Assembly: GCA_965213855.1 (NCBI GenBank)
Contig: CBDCAA010000008.1
Coordinates: 372,001-436,000 of the forward strand
Source: JBBROS01 sp965213855
GTDB taxonomy: Bacteria; Pseudomonadota; Alphaproteobacteria; Acetobacterales; Acetobacteraceae
Direction of reading: 5' to 3'
Length of the DNA stretch: 64,000 nt
The position numbers and the translations under genes were made by a program. Position 1 is the first letter of the stretch; each line of letters opens with the position of its first letter. This document shows positions 45,250-54,119 of the stretch, one piece after another. The notes beneath the pieces were generated by a model that ran no database searches, had not been told where the DNA came from, and worked only from the letters and a program-made list of their open reading frames with translations.

Positions 45250-45837
45250 CTAGCGGGTGCGGCCGGCCGATGGATGCAGGTCGTCGCAATCGGGCGCGAA
45301 CACCCAGTCGTCTGCGCTTGCCCCGGGCGGCAGTCCCGCAGCGCCCGAGTTTCGGCTGGCCTGGACGACCCGGAGGCTGATCGGCAGCCGTCGTTTCAGG
45401 AACGCCGTCACGGCCTGCACGTCGCTCTCGCCCAGTACCGCCGCGAAGGCCGGCATGGCAGGCTGACCTGTCCCTGGGCCGGCGGATCCGCCCCGGCTGA
45501 TGCTGTCGAGCAGCTCTGCGTCGGAGCGTTGCGGGACCGGTCCGGTCCGGTCGAGCGCTGGAGCTCGGCGGCCCGGACCTGCGGCATCGAGTCGCCATAG
45601 CGGCTGCCCTTGGAGGAAGCGGCCGTGGCAGGACGCGCATCGTTCGGCATAGACATGGCGACCCCTGGCCACGGCCGCCGCGTCCTCGGCGTCGGCGAAG
45701 GGGCGTGCCGGCAAGCGCCCCAAGGCATACGCAGCCGTCAACGACACCATCAGGGCGGCCGCCGTAAGGAGGGCGAATCCGGTGGGCAAGGCGGCCCATC
45801 GCCGCTGCCGCAAGCCGGGGCTGTTCCCGGCAGTCAC
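45250..45837 (-). CDS. Membrane-anchored c-type cytochrome
   Basis: 195 residues with one membrane span (FALLTAAALMVSLTAAYALG) and one haem-binding CASCH, followed by GQPAMPAFAAVLGESDVQAVTAFLKRRLP, where the Met of PAMPAF is a suitable axial ligand. Start GTG 45837 overlaps the stop of the multicopper oxidase gene (GTGA), so oxidase and cytochrome are made together. It probably passes electrons to or from the oxidase in the periplasm. Confidence 0.88.
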   Translation of the reverse strand: MTAGNSPGLRQRRWAALPTGFALLTAAALMVSLTAAYALGRLPARPFADAEDAAAVARGRHVYAERCASCHGRFLQGQPLWRLDAAGPGRRAPALDRTGPVPQRSDAELLDSISRGGSAGPGTGQPAMPAFAAVLGESDVQAVTAFLKRRLPISLRVVQASRNSGAAGLPPGASADDWVFAPDCDDLHPSAGRTR

Positions 45838-47456
45838 CCCCGCGGCAGGACGCGGATGATCGCCATCATGCCGTTATCCTCATGGCCCAGGATGTGGCAA
45901 TGATAGACGAAGTCCCCCACGACCGGGCCGCGGAAGTCCATCCGCACCGTTACGTGCGGATACGGGCCAGTCCCGGTCCAATAGGGGACCTGGATGGTGT
46001 CGAGGAACTGGCCGACATAGGGCGAGGCGGGCGCGAAGTTCTGGCCGAGCAACTGGAAGTGGATCTGGTGGATGTGGAACTCGTGGTTCTCTTGGCTGCG
46101 ATTCTCGATCGTCCACTCTTCGACGGCGCCCTGCCGCGTGGTGATGGCGGGCGGGTTGGTCGGATCGAACAGGCGCGGCGTGGCGCCGTCGACGGTGACG
46201 AAGAAGTTTGTCGGGCTGGCCGGGTTGCTCGGGTCCGAGACGACTTCGGAGAAGTAGAGCGTGCGCCGGGCCGAGACGGGCGCGGCGGCCAGCCCCTCGA
46301 AGCGCTGTTGCCAGGGTGCCGCCGGGCCATCCGGCAGGGCAGGGGCCGCAGGCGCACCGGGCGCCGCGTGCAGGACGAGCAGCGGCCGCTCCGGATCGGA
46401 GTCGCCGTCCGGCCCGGTGTCGATCGCCCGGGTGACCAGCTTGACCGACTTTGCGTCGGCCGGGATCGCCGGGATGATGAACTCCGCCCGTGCCCCCGGT
46501 GGCAGCAACGCATGGTCGACCGGCAGGCGGCGGCCGTGGCGCGTGCCATCTTGCGACGAGACCGGCACGCCATCGAGTGCGACCAGCTCGAGCGGTTGCG
46601 CATGGCCGTCGAACCGCAGCGCGAGGTCGATGATGGTGTCGGCTGACGCGTTCACGACCCGCCAGAACTCGCGCCGGTTCGGCTGGATATCGAGCGTCGG
46701 CGCCAGATAGGCAGGATAAGAGATCGGCACGTCGTTCAGCGACACGTCCCAGGCCGGAATCGGCGGCCCGCCGGCAACGGGTGCCGCGCCCACCGTTTGG
46801 TCGCGAACGATCAGCACGCGCTCCGGCACCCCGGCGACCGCCGGCTGCAGTGTCTCGATCCCATCGACGATGATCGCGCCCGATGCGCCGCCCAAGACGG
46901 CGGCCTCGGCGATGCCGTGGACGTGCGGGTGATACCAGTAAACGCCGGGCGGTTCGTCGGCCGGGAAGCGCAGCGTGTATCTGAACGCTTGGCCCGAGTT
47001 GATGATGGTATGCACCACGTCGTCGCCGTGGCACGCCGGGGACGTGTTGGTCCCATGGAAATGCAGGTTCACGGACGTCTCCGTCATGGTCCGGTCGCCG
47101 CAGACGTCGAACGCGTCGGAGATGATCTCCGTCGGTGAGCCGGGTGGCAGCGCCGGCACCTGGTTCCTGACCGTGACGTCCAGCGTGTCGCCGGGCGAGA
47201 CGTGCAGAGTCGGCGACTGCAGCCCATCGGGGGTGACAAGGCAGAACAACGTGCGTCCGGCCTCGTCGACCGCGGTGCGGTAGTCCAGCACGACGCTGAG
47301 CAGGCCGTTGCGGCTGACGAGGTCGGGCGGCCGCACCAAGGGTGAGCCGGCGGGCGGGCGCGGACACGGCGACACCGCCCCGGCAGCAAAAGCCGCCTGT
47401 GCCGAGAGCAGGCATGCGGCCAGGGTCAGGGCGATTCGACAGAAGCTCGTTTTCAT
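45834..47456 (-). CDS. Periplasmic multicopper oxidase
   Basis: 540 residues with a Sec signal (ALTLAACLLSAQAAFA). Copper motifs are complete: NLHFHGTNTSP, GVYWYHPHVHG, HEFHIHQIHFQ and YHCHILGHEDNGMMAII, giving the type 1, 2 and 3 copper ligands; three cupredoxin domains. It oxidises a metal ion or phenolic substrate and reduces O2 to water. No Met-rich insert typical of CueO is seen. Start ATG 47456. It forms an operon with the cytochrome c gene, and is divergent from the GspC-like gene at 47498 with 41 bases between, too short for two full independent promoters. Confidence 0.95.
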   Translation of the reverse strand: MKTSFCRIALTLAACLLSAQAAFAAGAVSPCPRPPAGSPLVRPPDLVSRNGLLSVVLDYRTAVDEAGRTLFCLVTPDGLQSPTLHVSPGDTLDVTVRNQVPALPPGSPTEIISDAFDVCGDRTMTETSVNLHFHGTNTSPACHGDDVVHTIINSGQAFRYTLRFPADEPPGVYWYHPHVHGIAEAAVLGGASGAIIVDGIETLQPAVAGVPERVLIVRDQTVGAAPVAGGPPIPAWDVSLNDVPISYPAYLAPTLDIQPNRREFWRVVNASADTIIDLALRFDGHAQPLELVALDGVPVSSQDGTRHGRRLPVDHALLPPGARAEFIIPAIPADAKSVKLVTRAIDTGPDGDSDPERPLLVLHAAPGAPAAPALPDGPAAPWQQRFEGLAAAPVSARRTLYFSEVVSDPSNPASPTNFFVTVDGATPRLFDPTNPPAITTRQGAVEEWTIENRSQENHEFHIHQIHFQLLGQNFAPASPYVGQFLDTIQVPYWTGTGPYPHVTVRMDFRGPVVGDFVYHCHILGHEDNGMMAIIRVLPRG

Positions 47457-47497
47457 CAGAGAACGATAGGATCAATTTTGATACGGGGCAAACTGAA

Positions 47498-48064
47498 ATG
47501 AATCGACCGTGGCCAGCGCTTGCGGCCTGCTGCGCCCTCGTGCTTGCCGCCGAGCTCGCCGGCCCGGAACCGCACGAGGCGCCGGCCGCCGCCCGCAGCA
47601 ACGAGCCGCAGGCCCCGGAGCAGCCCATGCCTCGGCCCGGCCCGGCGCCGCTCGTGCCGGCGATCCTCGCCCGCCCCCTGTTCTCGCCCACCCGGCGGCC
47701 CCCTGGCGCAACGGCCCCGCTCGCCCAAGTCGCCGAGCCGCCCCGCCTCAATGGCCTGCTGCTATGGTCCGGCGGCCGGCGCGCGATCTTCACCGCCCCG
47801 CAGGACGCCGGCGCCACGGTGGCGCTGCAGGAGGGGTCGATTGTCGATCAGTGGCGCATCGAGCGGATCACGGACCGCGCTGTCGTGCTCTCGCACGGAG
47901 ACACGTGGCTGACGCTGCAGCCGGTGCCCGCCGCGCCCGCACCGGGCGAGCCGCCAGCCCAGCTCCCCCCGGCGCGGACGCGCGACGGCTCGGGCCATCA
48001 CCCCGTGCCGGACAGCTTCCTAAGCCGCAAGGCGCGTCTGCCGGACGGGCCGCGCCCGGGCTAG
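47498..48064 (+). CDS. GspC/GspN-like periplasmic protein (hypothetical)
   Basis: 188 residues: an N-terminal signal or membrane anchor (WPALAACCALVLAAELA), a Pro-rich linker, then ILARPLFSPTRRPP and a small beta domain RLNGLLLWSGGRRAIF, ALQEGSIVDQWRIERI, AVVLSHGDTWLTLQP. This layout resembles the homology region of type II secretion proteins GspC/GspN, but no other secretion gene is nearby, so the assignment is structural resemblance only. ATG 47498 lies close to the divergent multicopper oxidase start. Confidence 0.68.
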   Translation: MNRPWPALAACCALVLAAELAGPEPHEAPAAARSNEPQAPEQPMPRPGPAPLVPAILARPLFSPTRRPPGATAPLAQVAEPPRLNGLLLWSGGRRAIFTAPQDAGATVALQEGSIVDQWRIERITDRAVVLSHGDTWLTLQPVPAAPAPGEPPAQLPPARTRDGSGHHPVPDSFLSRKARLPDGPRPG

Positions 48065-48121
48065 CGCGACGCGATCGGCGCGGGCACCGCTTGATCGGAC
48101 AACGCTTCGCCGTCCGGGGCG

Positions 48122-49264
48122 CTAGCCTTCGAGCAAGTGGCCGAGCGCGCGCAGCGGCCGGATCCGGTCGCTGACGATCTTGGCGATCGCGAGCAGCGGG
48201 ACCGAGAGGATGGCGCCCTGGATGCCCCACATCCAATACCAGAAGATCAACGACAGCATGACCCCGATCGGGTTCAGGGTGAACCGTCGCGCCAGCACCA
48301 TGGGCGTGATCATCTCGCCCTCAGCGAAATGGATCGCGAGATAGCCGGCCGCAGGAAGCAACGCCGCCCAACTCGCCCCGAGCGTCGCGAGGCCAATGAT
48401 CGCGAACAGTGCGACCCCGGTGATCGGCCCCAGGATCGGCACGTAGTTGAAGCAGAACGCGAGCACCCCCCACAGCGCCGGCCCGGGCACGCCGAACAGC
48501 CACATGACCGTGCCCGCCAACACGCCGACGATGGCGTTGATGACGGTGATCGTCAGCAGATAGGCCGAGATATCGCGCTCGACCGCGTCGCTGATCTCGA
48601 CGGCCTGCTTCTTGTCGCCGAAGTTCGGCAGCACCTCCACCAGGCGGCGCATGAACGTCTCGCCGAACACCAGCATGTAGAACAGGATCAGCAACGTCTC
48701 GAGCAGGTGAGAGGCGAACCCGCTGGCGCCGCCCGCCACCGACCCGGCAAGCCCGCCCGGGTTGAAGTGGAGCAGGTCCATCGGGTTCTGCCCCTGGATA
48801 CCGAGCCGCTCCATGATCGGCTGCAACCGCTGCATCAGGCCCTGCACCGCGCCGAACCGCTCCTGCGCCTTGGCCATCAGCGACGGAAAGTCGCTCACCA
48901 TCTTCGATGCGGGGCCCGACAAGACCGCGCCCAGCACCGCGAACACGCCAAGCAGCGCCAGCACGGCAACCAGCGCGCCCAGCGCCTTCGGAAGCCGGAT
49001 CCGCTCCAGCACGCGCACGAGCGGCTGCAGCAGCAGCTTGAGCACCACCGCGATGACGATCGGCAGGATCACCTCCTGGGCGACGTTCATCACCACCAGC
49101 GCGGCCAATATGAACAGGCCGCCGAGCCAGATCGTCTTCCAGTCGTGCGGCAGCGGCATGTCCGCCGCCTCGCCCAAGGTGCGCGTATCGTTCAGCCCGT
49201 GGCCGGCCGCCTGGTCGGGGACGGGCTTGTCGAGCGCGTTCAACGGTTCGCTCCGGGGGTCCAC
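48122..49264 (-). CDS. AI-2E family transporter (DUF20)
   Basis: 380-residue membrane protein with about eight spans. Family landmarks are VVLKLLLQPLVRVLERIRLPKALGALVAV, ISAYLLTITVINAIVGVLAGTVMWLFGVPGPALWGVLAFCFNYVP in short segments, and FTLNPIGVMLSLIFWYWMWG. Members have been linked to autoinducer-2 export, Na+/H+ exchange or solute efflux; role here unknown. GTG 49264 is used and overlaps the adenosyltransferase gene by 25 bases; ATG 49159 is an alternative start that would remove a non-conserved leader. Confidence 0.91.
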   Translation of the reverse strand: MDPRSEPLNALDKPVPDQAAGHGLNDTRTLGEAADMPLPHDWKTIWLGGLFILAALVVMNVAQEVILPIVIAVVLKLLLQPLVRVLERIRLPKALGALVAVLALLGVFAVLGAVLSGPASKMVSDFPSLMAKAQERFGAVQGLMQRLQPIMERLGIQGQNPMDLLHFNPGGLAGSVAGGASGFASHLLETLLILFYMLVFGETFMRRLVEVLPNFGDKKQAVEISDAVERDISAYLLTITVINAIVGVLAGTVMWLFGVPGPALWGVLAFCFNYVPILGPITGVALFAIIGLATLGASWAALLPAAGYLAIHFAEGEMITPMVLARRFTLNPIGVMLSLIFWYWMWGIQGAILSVPLLAIAKIVSDRIRPLRALGHLLEG

Positions 49265-49794
49265 AACACGTCCCCGCCCGGGTTCAGCTTACGCCCGAGC
49301 ACGAACAGGTGGTCCGACAGCCGGTTCAGGAACCGCAGCACGCACGGATTGACCGGCTGTTGCCGCCCAAGCTCCACCGTCCTGCGCTCCGCCCGGCGGA
49401 CCAGGGTGCGGGCCAGGTGCGCATGCGCCGCCGCCGGCGTGCCGCCCGGCAGGATGAAGCTGGTCAGCGCCGGCAATGCCGCGTTCATCGCCGCCACCTC
49501 CGCCTCGAGCCGCAGGCTGGGCGTGTCGGTCAGGCGCAGCCGATCCCCTGCCGCGCCCGGCACGCACAGATCGGCGCCGACGTCGAACAGGTCGTTCTGG
49601 ATCCGCGCCAGCATCGCGTCCGTCTCCGCATCGCCGGCGGCATGCAGGCGCATCAGGCCGATCGCCGCGTTCGCCTCGTCGACCGTGCCGTACGCCTCGA
49701 CCCGGACGTCGTCCTTGGCCACGCGCGTGCCGTCGCCCAAGGACGTCTGCCCGCTGTCGCCGCCCCTCGTGACCACCCGGTCGATGCGAACCAT
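49240..49794 (-). CDS. Cob(I)alamin adenosyltransferase, PduO type
   Basis: 184 residues. Transfers the adenosyl group of ATP to cob(I)alamin to give adenosylcobalamin. Motifs: TRGGDSGQTSLGDGTRVAKDD (ATP site), EAYGTVDEANAAIGL, FILPGGTPAAAHAHLARTLVRRAER and LNRLSDHLFVLGR. Start ATG 49794. It ties with the cobalamin-dependent MetH 5 kb further right, showing the organism handles B12. A tail overlap with the transporter gene suggests co-transcription. Confidence 0.95.
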   Translation of the reverse strand: MVRIDRVVTRGGDSGQTSLGDGTRVAKDDVRVEAYGTVDEANAAIGLMRLHAAGDAETDAMLARIQNDLFDVGADLCVPGAAGDRLRLTDTPSLRLEAEVAAMNAALPALTSFILPGGTPAAAHAHLARTLVRRAERRTVELGRQQPVNPCVLRFLNRLSDHLFVLGRKLNPGGDVLWTPGANR

Positions 49795-49843
49795 GCTGTC
49801 TCCTGTGCCACGCTGGCGACGCCATTCTGCGGGCCGCGACCCC

Positions 49844-50698
49844 TCACGGCAACACGCGGCCCGGGCCGCCCGCGACCGGCCGGGCGATGCTGAACCGGAA
49901 GCTGTATGGGATGTCGAACGGAACCGGCACACCGTGGTTCCGCGCCGGCTGGAAATGCCACAGCGCGACCGCCTCCTGTGCCGCGCGGTCGAGGCTTGGG
50001 TCGTTGCTGCTCTCCAGCACCTCGACCCATCCGGGCGTGCCGGCCTCGGTGACGTGGATCTGCAACGTCACCCGTCCCTCCGCATGGCGGCGGACCGCAT
50101 CCAACGGATAGCCGGGCGGCTTGTTGTGGAACAGCGCATCGGGCCGGGCCGGCACCACGTTGGGTCCGGTCACGACCAGGCCCTCCTGGTCCATGTCGTC
50201 CCCTGCGGTGAGGTGGACGCTGGCCGCCTGCGGCGGCGGTTGAATGCTGGCCGCCTGCGGCGGCGGTTGAATGCTGGCCGCCTGCGGCGGCGGGGATGGG
50301 CTGGTTGCCGGCGGCCTGGGCTCGGCCGCCTCCTGATGGGACGGCGCCGGCTCCGGCGCCTCCGGCCCGGTCTGGACGGGCAGTGGCGGCGACGGCACAG
50401 CCGAGCCGGGCGGGGAGGGCGGCTGCGGCGGGCGGGCGGGCGGCGTGGCCTGGGCCTGGGGCGAGGCCGGGGGCGGAGGCGAGGCCGGGGGCGGGGCTGG
50501 CGCCCCGGCCTGTTTCGGCCCCTGGTCCACCAGCTCGACTTCGAACGTCGGCGCCGCCTCGATGCCCGGGCGCTTGCTGCCGTGCGGCAGCAGCATCCAG
50601 GCCAACCCGGCATGCAGCAGCAGCGCGGCCCCCGCGCCCAGCGCCACGCCGCCGCGGCCCACCCGACGGGCCGGCGCCAGCGGGGCCCGGACAGTCAA
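49844..50698 (-). CDS. tonB: Energy transducer TonB
   Basis: 284 residues: one N-terminal membrane anchor (GAGAALLLHAGLAWMLL), a long Pro-rich spacer (about residues 60-165), and the C-terminal TonB domain (KPPGYPLDAVRRHAEGRVTLQIHV, PSLDRAAQEAVALWHFQPARN). It transmits proton-motive force from ExbB/ExbD to outer-membrane receptors. No exbBD neighbours. The start is TTG 50698, overlapping the stop of the cation exporter gene (TTGA). The spacer contains a three-fold repeat of QAASIQPPP encoded by a tandem 27-base repeat. Confidence 0.9.
   Translation of the reverse strand: MTVRAPLAPARRVGRGGVALGAGAALLLHAGLAWMLLPHGSKRPGIEAAPTFEVELVDQGPKQAGAPAPPPASPPPPASPQAQATPPARPPQPPSPPGSAVPSPPLPVQTGPEAPEPAPSHQEAAEPRPPATSPSPPPQAASIQPPPQAASIQPPPQAASVHLTAGDDMDQEGLVVTGPNVVPARPDALFHNKPPGYPLDAVRRHAEGRVTLQIHVTEAGTPGWVEVLESSNDPSLDRAAQEAVALWHFQPARNHGVPVPFDIPYSFRFSIARPVAGGPGRVLP
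50219..50297. repeat. Tandem 27-base repeat inside tonB
   Basis: Units at 50219-50245 and 50246-50272 are identical; a third, 50273-50297, is the same for its first 20 bases then diverges. Each encodes nine residues of the Pro/Gln-rich spacer. Being in frame, copy-number change would lengthen or shorten the TonB spacer without breaking the gene. Confidence 0.85.
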
Positions 50699-51582
50699 AG
50701 AACCAGGACGCCTTGATGCTTCGCCTTGCCCTCCGGCTCGACATGGATCGTCACCACCAGCCCGGCCACCTCCTGCTTCAACGCGGCCTCCACCCGGTCG
50801 CAGATGGCATGCGCCTCATCGACCCGCATGGCGCCGGGCACGACCAGGTGGAACTCCAGGTAGGTCAGCCGGCCCGCATGCCGGGTGCGGAGGTCATGCG
50901 CCTCCAGCGCGCCCTCGGCGTGCATGTTCACCAGCCGGCGGATGCGGGTCATCGTGCCGCTGTCCGGCGCCTCGTCCATCAGCCCACCCACCGAGCTGCG
51001 CACCACGCCCAGCCCGGACCAGAGCACGTGCGCCGCGGTGCCGACCGCCAGCACCGGGTCGAGCCAACGCAGCCCGGTCAGCAGCACGACCCCGAGCCCG
51101 GCCAGGATGCCGACCGAAGTCACGACATCGGACCACAGATGCCTGGCGTCCGCCGTCAGCGCTGCGGACCGTTCCCGCTGGCCCACCCGGCTGAGCAGCG
51201 CGGCCCAGCCGCCGTTGATCCCGGTCGACGACGCGGTGAGCGCCAGCGCGACCCAGGGCTCGGACAGGGTGACCGGGTCGGTCCAGGTGACCCAGGCGTG
51301 CTGCAGGATGGAGACCGCGGCGACGATGATGAGCCCGCCCTCGATGACGGCGGAGAAGAACTCGGCCTTCTCGTGCCCATACGGATGATTTGCGTCGGCC
51401 GGCTTGGCCGCCAGGCGGAGCGCGCCGAACGCGATCAGGCTGGCGACGACGTTGACCACGCTCTCCAACGCATCAGAATACAGCGCCGCGCTGCCGGTCA
51501 GCCACCAGGCAGCCGCCTTCATCGCCAGCACGGCCAAACCGACGACGATCGTCCCCATCGCGATCCGCTGTATCCGCTCCAC
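50695..51582 (-). CDS. Cation diffusion facilitator (CDF) transporter
   Basis: About 295 residues. Divalent-cation/H+ antiporter in the inner membrane. Metal-site motifs: YSDALESVVNVVASL, NHPYGHEKAEFFSAVIEG (histidine between spans 2 and 3) and ALTADARHLWSDVVTSVG (HxxxD). The C-terminal cytoplasmic domain ends LVVTIHVEPEGKAK. Start GTG 51582 (VERIQRIAMGTIVVG) is chosen because the frame upstream to 51924 is not conserved; ATG 51558 is an alternative. Zn, Fe or Mn could be the ion. The gene is coupled to tonB. Confidence 0.91.
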   Translation of the reverse strand: MERIQRIAMGTIVVGLAVLAMKAAAWWLTGSAALYSDALESVVNVVASLIAFGALRLAAKPADANHPYGHEKAEFFSAVIEGGLIIVAAVSILQHAWVTWTDPVTLSEPWVALALTASSTGINGGWAALLSRVGQRERSAALTADARHLWSDVVTSVGILAGLGVVLLTGLRWLDPVLAVGTAAHVLWSGLGVVRSSVGGLMDEAPDSGTMTRIRRLVNMHAEGALEAHDLRTRHAGRLTYLEFHLVVPGAMRVDEAHAICDRVEAALKQEVAGLVVTIHVEPEGKAKHQGVLVL

Positions 51583-52187
51583 AACCCGCCCTACCCGTGC
51601 CGCCAGCGGGTTTACCCCGCCCACCCCCACCCCGTCATCCCCGGCCCGCGATGCGCCTGGCCGGGGCGGGCTGGAGATGGTGCGGGGCGATGACGGACGT
51701 CCAACGATTGCCCAGCCCGACCCGACGTCGGGCGTACCAGCGCAGCTCCATGCGCCAACCCCGAGCACAACGTCGGCGATCACACCGCTGCGAAGTGGAG
51801 TGTCGATTCTATCTCTTGGCCGGTGCGAAAACGACGGCGCCGATCGCATCGGGAGAGCTTGTGCGAGAGGCACGAACAAGGCTTTCGTGGTCGAGAGCAT
51901 CGCCAGCTTCCAAACGCTGGCCACAATGTCGCCGCCGTCACGCTGCGCTGATCCGCTCTGCTTTTGTTGTGGTGGCCGTAGTTAGGCCGAGAGTTGCTTG
52001 ATGGCCGGTTTGCGCCAATCGTGATGTTGAGACGTCTCGCAAGAGTTCCAAAAAAGCAGACGCTGGTGTTTTTGATCCCAAATTTCTCCTGTTGCGGCCC
52101 TTTTCAGGACCTCGTCGACAGCGTGATGGCGGGCATCTGTGTGGGCGGCTGGTACGGCTCTACTCGCCTGCGACTCCCCGGGCCATG
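51583..52187. other. Stretch without a convincing gene at the edge of an accessory patch
   Basis: About 600 bases. The first 150 are very GC-rich with a C/G-rich imperfect inverted repeat around 51640-51690; from about 51770 the composition becomes visibly more AT-rich, with T and A runs near 52050-52090. Short frames exist (for example at 51994-52191) but none has a credible start context or domain. The change of composition marks the beginning of the patch that carries the Mrr gene. Confidence 0.4.
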
Positions 52188-52874
52188 TTAGGGCCCATGT
52201 CTAAGCGCTCCCGGGTGACGATCCGGGCCGCGGTGGCGCTGAGGCAGGTGGCGTTGCTCGACTTCGTGTGCGAGCGCGGAGACAGCCTTCTTCAGCTCCT
52301 GCGCGCTGGCCGGCGTCAGGCGCTCGAAGCGCGCATTCTTCATCTCCTCGACTTCGTGTGCCGTCGGATGCTCTATCCAGGAGCGGTTGAGCGCGAGCCG
52401 CAGGAACACTGCCATTCGGGACTGACACCAAACTCGCATATATGGCGGCGAAAAGGTTAGAAAAGCAGGCACTTCCTGCTCCAAGATTATGTCGATGGTG
52501 CGGACCCCCTCGACCAGCCCCAGCTTGACAATGAGCAGCCGGTCATCGGCCAGTTTGTGTCCAGACTTGGTGTTGTCCGATAGTCCCATATGCTCCCTCA
52601 TCCACCCCTTGATGTTCTCCGGGATCAACTCGACGATTATGCCGCCTATGACGCCCTCGCAGATGCTGCGGATGGATTTGGTAACCTCCTGTAGCGCATT
52701 TGGCTTGTTGGCGTCGTCCACCGCTTTGCGGAGGTCGCGAACCTCCTGCGCGATGTCGTCGAAGCTGGGATTGCAATGGAAATCTTTGATGCGGCTTTCC
52801 AGCACCGGCAGAAGCTTGCGTAATTCGTCCGCCTTCTCCGGGCTTAACCCGCCAGCCGGCGGCTCGTCATCCAC
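52188..52874 (-). CDS. Hypothetical protein, divergent from the Mrr-like gene
   Basis: 228 residues. No family recognised. The first 80 residues look helical and acidic (EKADELRKLLPVLESRIKDFH, DIAQEVRDLRKAVDDANKP), then a possible amphipathic or membrane-associated segment (ICEGVIGGIIVELIPENIKGWM), and a long C-terminal part with VWCQSRMAVFLRLALNRSWIE and a helical EVEEMKNARFERL region. GTG 52874 follows GGAGAT at good distance. Codon use is less GC-rich than the flanking genes. It shares a 104-base promoter gap with the Mrr-like gene, so both may belong to one defence locus. Confidence 0.6.
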   Translation of the reverse strand: MDDEPPAGGLSPEKADELRKLLPVLESRIKDFHCNPSFDDIAQEVRDLRKAVDDANKPNALQEVTKSIRSICEGVIGGIIVELIPENIKGWMREHMGLSDNTKSGHKLADDRLLIVKLGLVEGVRTIDIILEQEVPAFLTFSPPYMRVWCQSRMAVFLRLALNRSWIEHPTAHEVEEMKNARFERLTPASAQELKKAVSALAHEVEQRHLPQRHRGPDRHPGALRHGP

Positions 52875-52978
52875 GATCCATCTCCGTATTCGCCTACGGT
52901 CTCATTGCACGCCTGCCCTGTTTCTGGCGAGATCGCCAGTCGTTGGCCATCGTTGCGCCGCGTCCGACTGGAGATGCA

Positions 52979-53941
52979 TTGCCAATCCCGACCTACGACG
53001 TGCTGATGCTGCCCGTGCTACGGCTGTGTGCCGAGAAGCTGTGGGTAATGCGCGACCTGGTTGCCCGTGTTGCCGACGACCTCGGCCTCCCCCAGTTGGA
53101 GCGGGAGCAGATGATCCCAAGCGGCACCATGACGGTCATCACCAGTCGGGTCCATTGGGCGAAGACCTACCTGAAGCAGGCGGGGCTGGTTGAGCAACCG
53201 AAGCGGGCGCATGTCCAGGTCAGCGCGCGTGGACGCGAAGTGTTGGCACGAAATCCGGCGAAGATCGACGCCGCACTGCTTCAAGGATTTGCTGAATTCC
53301 GCGATTTCCTGAGCCGGACGAAGTCCGACGAAGTCCCGGCGCCCCCGGTAACGGTGACCCTCGCCGCGCCCGGGCCGCTCGCAGTTCCTATCTCTGAGAC
53401 CATCAACACGCCGGAAGAGCAGATTGCATCAGCGTCGCTGACGCTGAATGAGTCGCTTCGCGACGCGCTGCTGGCGCGCGTGCTGGAGAGCAACCCGACA
53501 TTCTTCGAGAAGCTGATCGTCGATCTGCTGCTGGCAATGGGCTACGGTGGATCCCGAGCTGATGCTGGCGAGCAGCTGGGCGGCACAGGTGACGGCGGCG
53601 TCGACGGTGTCATTCGCGAGGACCAGCTCGGCCTGGATCGCGTCTACCTTCAGGCCAAGCGCTACCAGCCGGGCAACGCCGTCGGTAGCGAGGCGGTTCA
53701 GGCCTTCATGGGTGCTCTGGTCAGCAAGGGCGCGCAGAAGGGCGTCCTGATCACAACCTCGACCTTCTCCAGGGCCGCGATCACGGTCGCAGGCCAGTCC
53801 GGGCACCTGCGCTTGGTTCTGATCGACGGCAACGAGCTCACGAAGCTGATGCTTCGCTTCGGCGTCGGCGTGCGCATCGCCCGAACTGTCGAGATCAAGC
53901 GCATCGACCTCGACTATTTCGAGGACGCCGAGCCGGAATGA
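52979..53941 (+). CDS. Mrr-like restriction endonuclease
   Basis: 320 residues. N-terminal winged-helix Mrr_N domain (PIPTYDVLMLPVLRLCAE, AKTYLKQAGLVEQPKRAHVQVSARG) and a C-terminal PD-(D/E)xK nuclease domain starting FFEKLIVDLLLAMGYGG, with GGTGDGGVDGVIRED and VYLQAKRY holding the Asp and the Q-A-K catalytic motif. Mrr proteins cut DNA carrying foreign methylation, so no partner methylase is required; none is seen. TTG 52979 (LPIPTYD) has GGAG just upstream and matches where the family begins. Base composition is less GC-rich than the core genes, consistent with transfer. Confidence 0.9.
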   Translation: MPIPTYDVLMLPVLRLCAEKLWVMRDLVARVADDLGLPQLEREQMIPSGTMTVITSRVHWAKTYLKQAGLVEQPKRAHVQVSARGREVLARNPAKIDAALLQGFAEFRDFLSRTKSDEVPAPPVTVTLAAPGPLAVPISETINTPEEQIASASLTLNESLRDALLARVLESNPTFFEKLIVDLLLAMGYGGSRADAGEQLGGTGDGGVDGVIREDQLGLDRVYLQAKRYQPGNAVGSEAVQAFMGALVSKGAQKGVLITTSTFSRAAITVAGQSGHLRLVLIDGNELTKLMLRFGVGVRIARTVEIKRIDLDYFEDAEPE

Positions 53942-54119
53942 CGTCCAGTTTTTGCAGTCTGTAAATGGCGGAGTTCTGCCGAAAGCCGCCAACCGGCAGC
54001 TAGTAGCGATTGTTAGCTTGCTGCTGCCTCCCGCTCCAAAGCGCCTAGTCCGCTTCTGGCCAGTTCCGGCCGGCACCGTGCTCCCCTCCAACCCCCGTAG
54101 GCAGGTATTGGCGGGCTGG

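Noticed and set aside
50219..50297. CRISPR-like repeat array
   Set aside because: Tandem units with no spacers, in frame within the TonB Pro-rich spacer.
51994..52191. 65-codon frame in the patch border
   Set aside because: No ribosome binding site or conserved pattern; overlaps the end of the hypothetical gene on the other strand.
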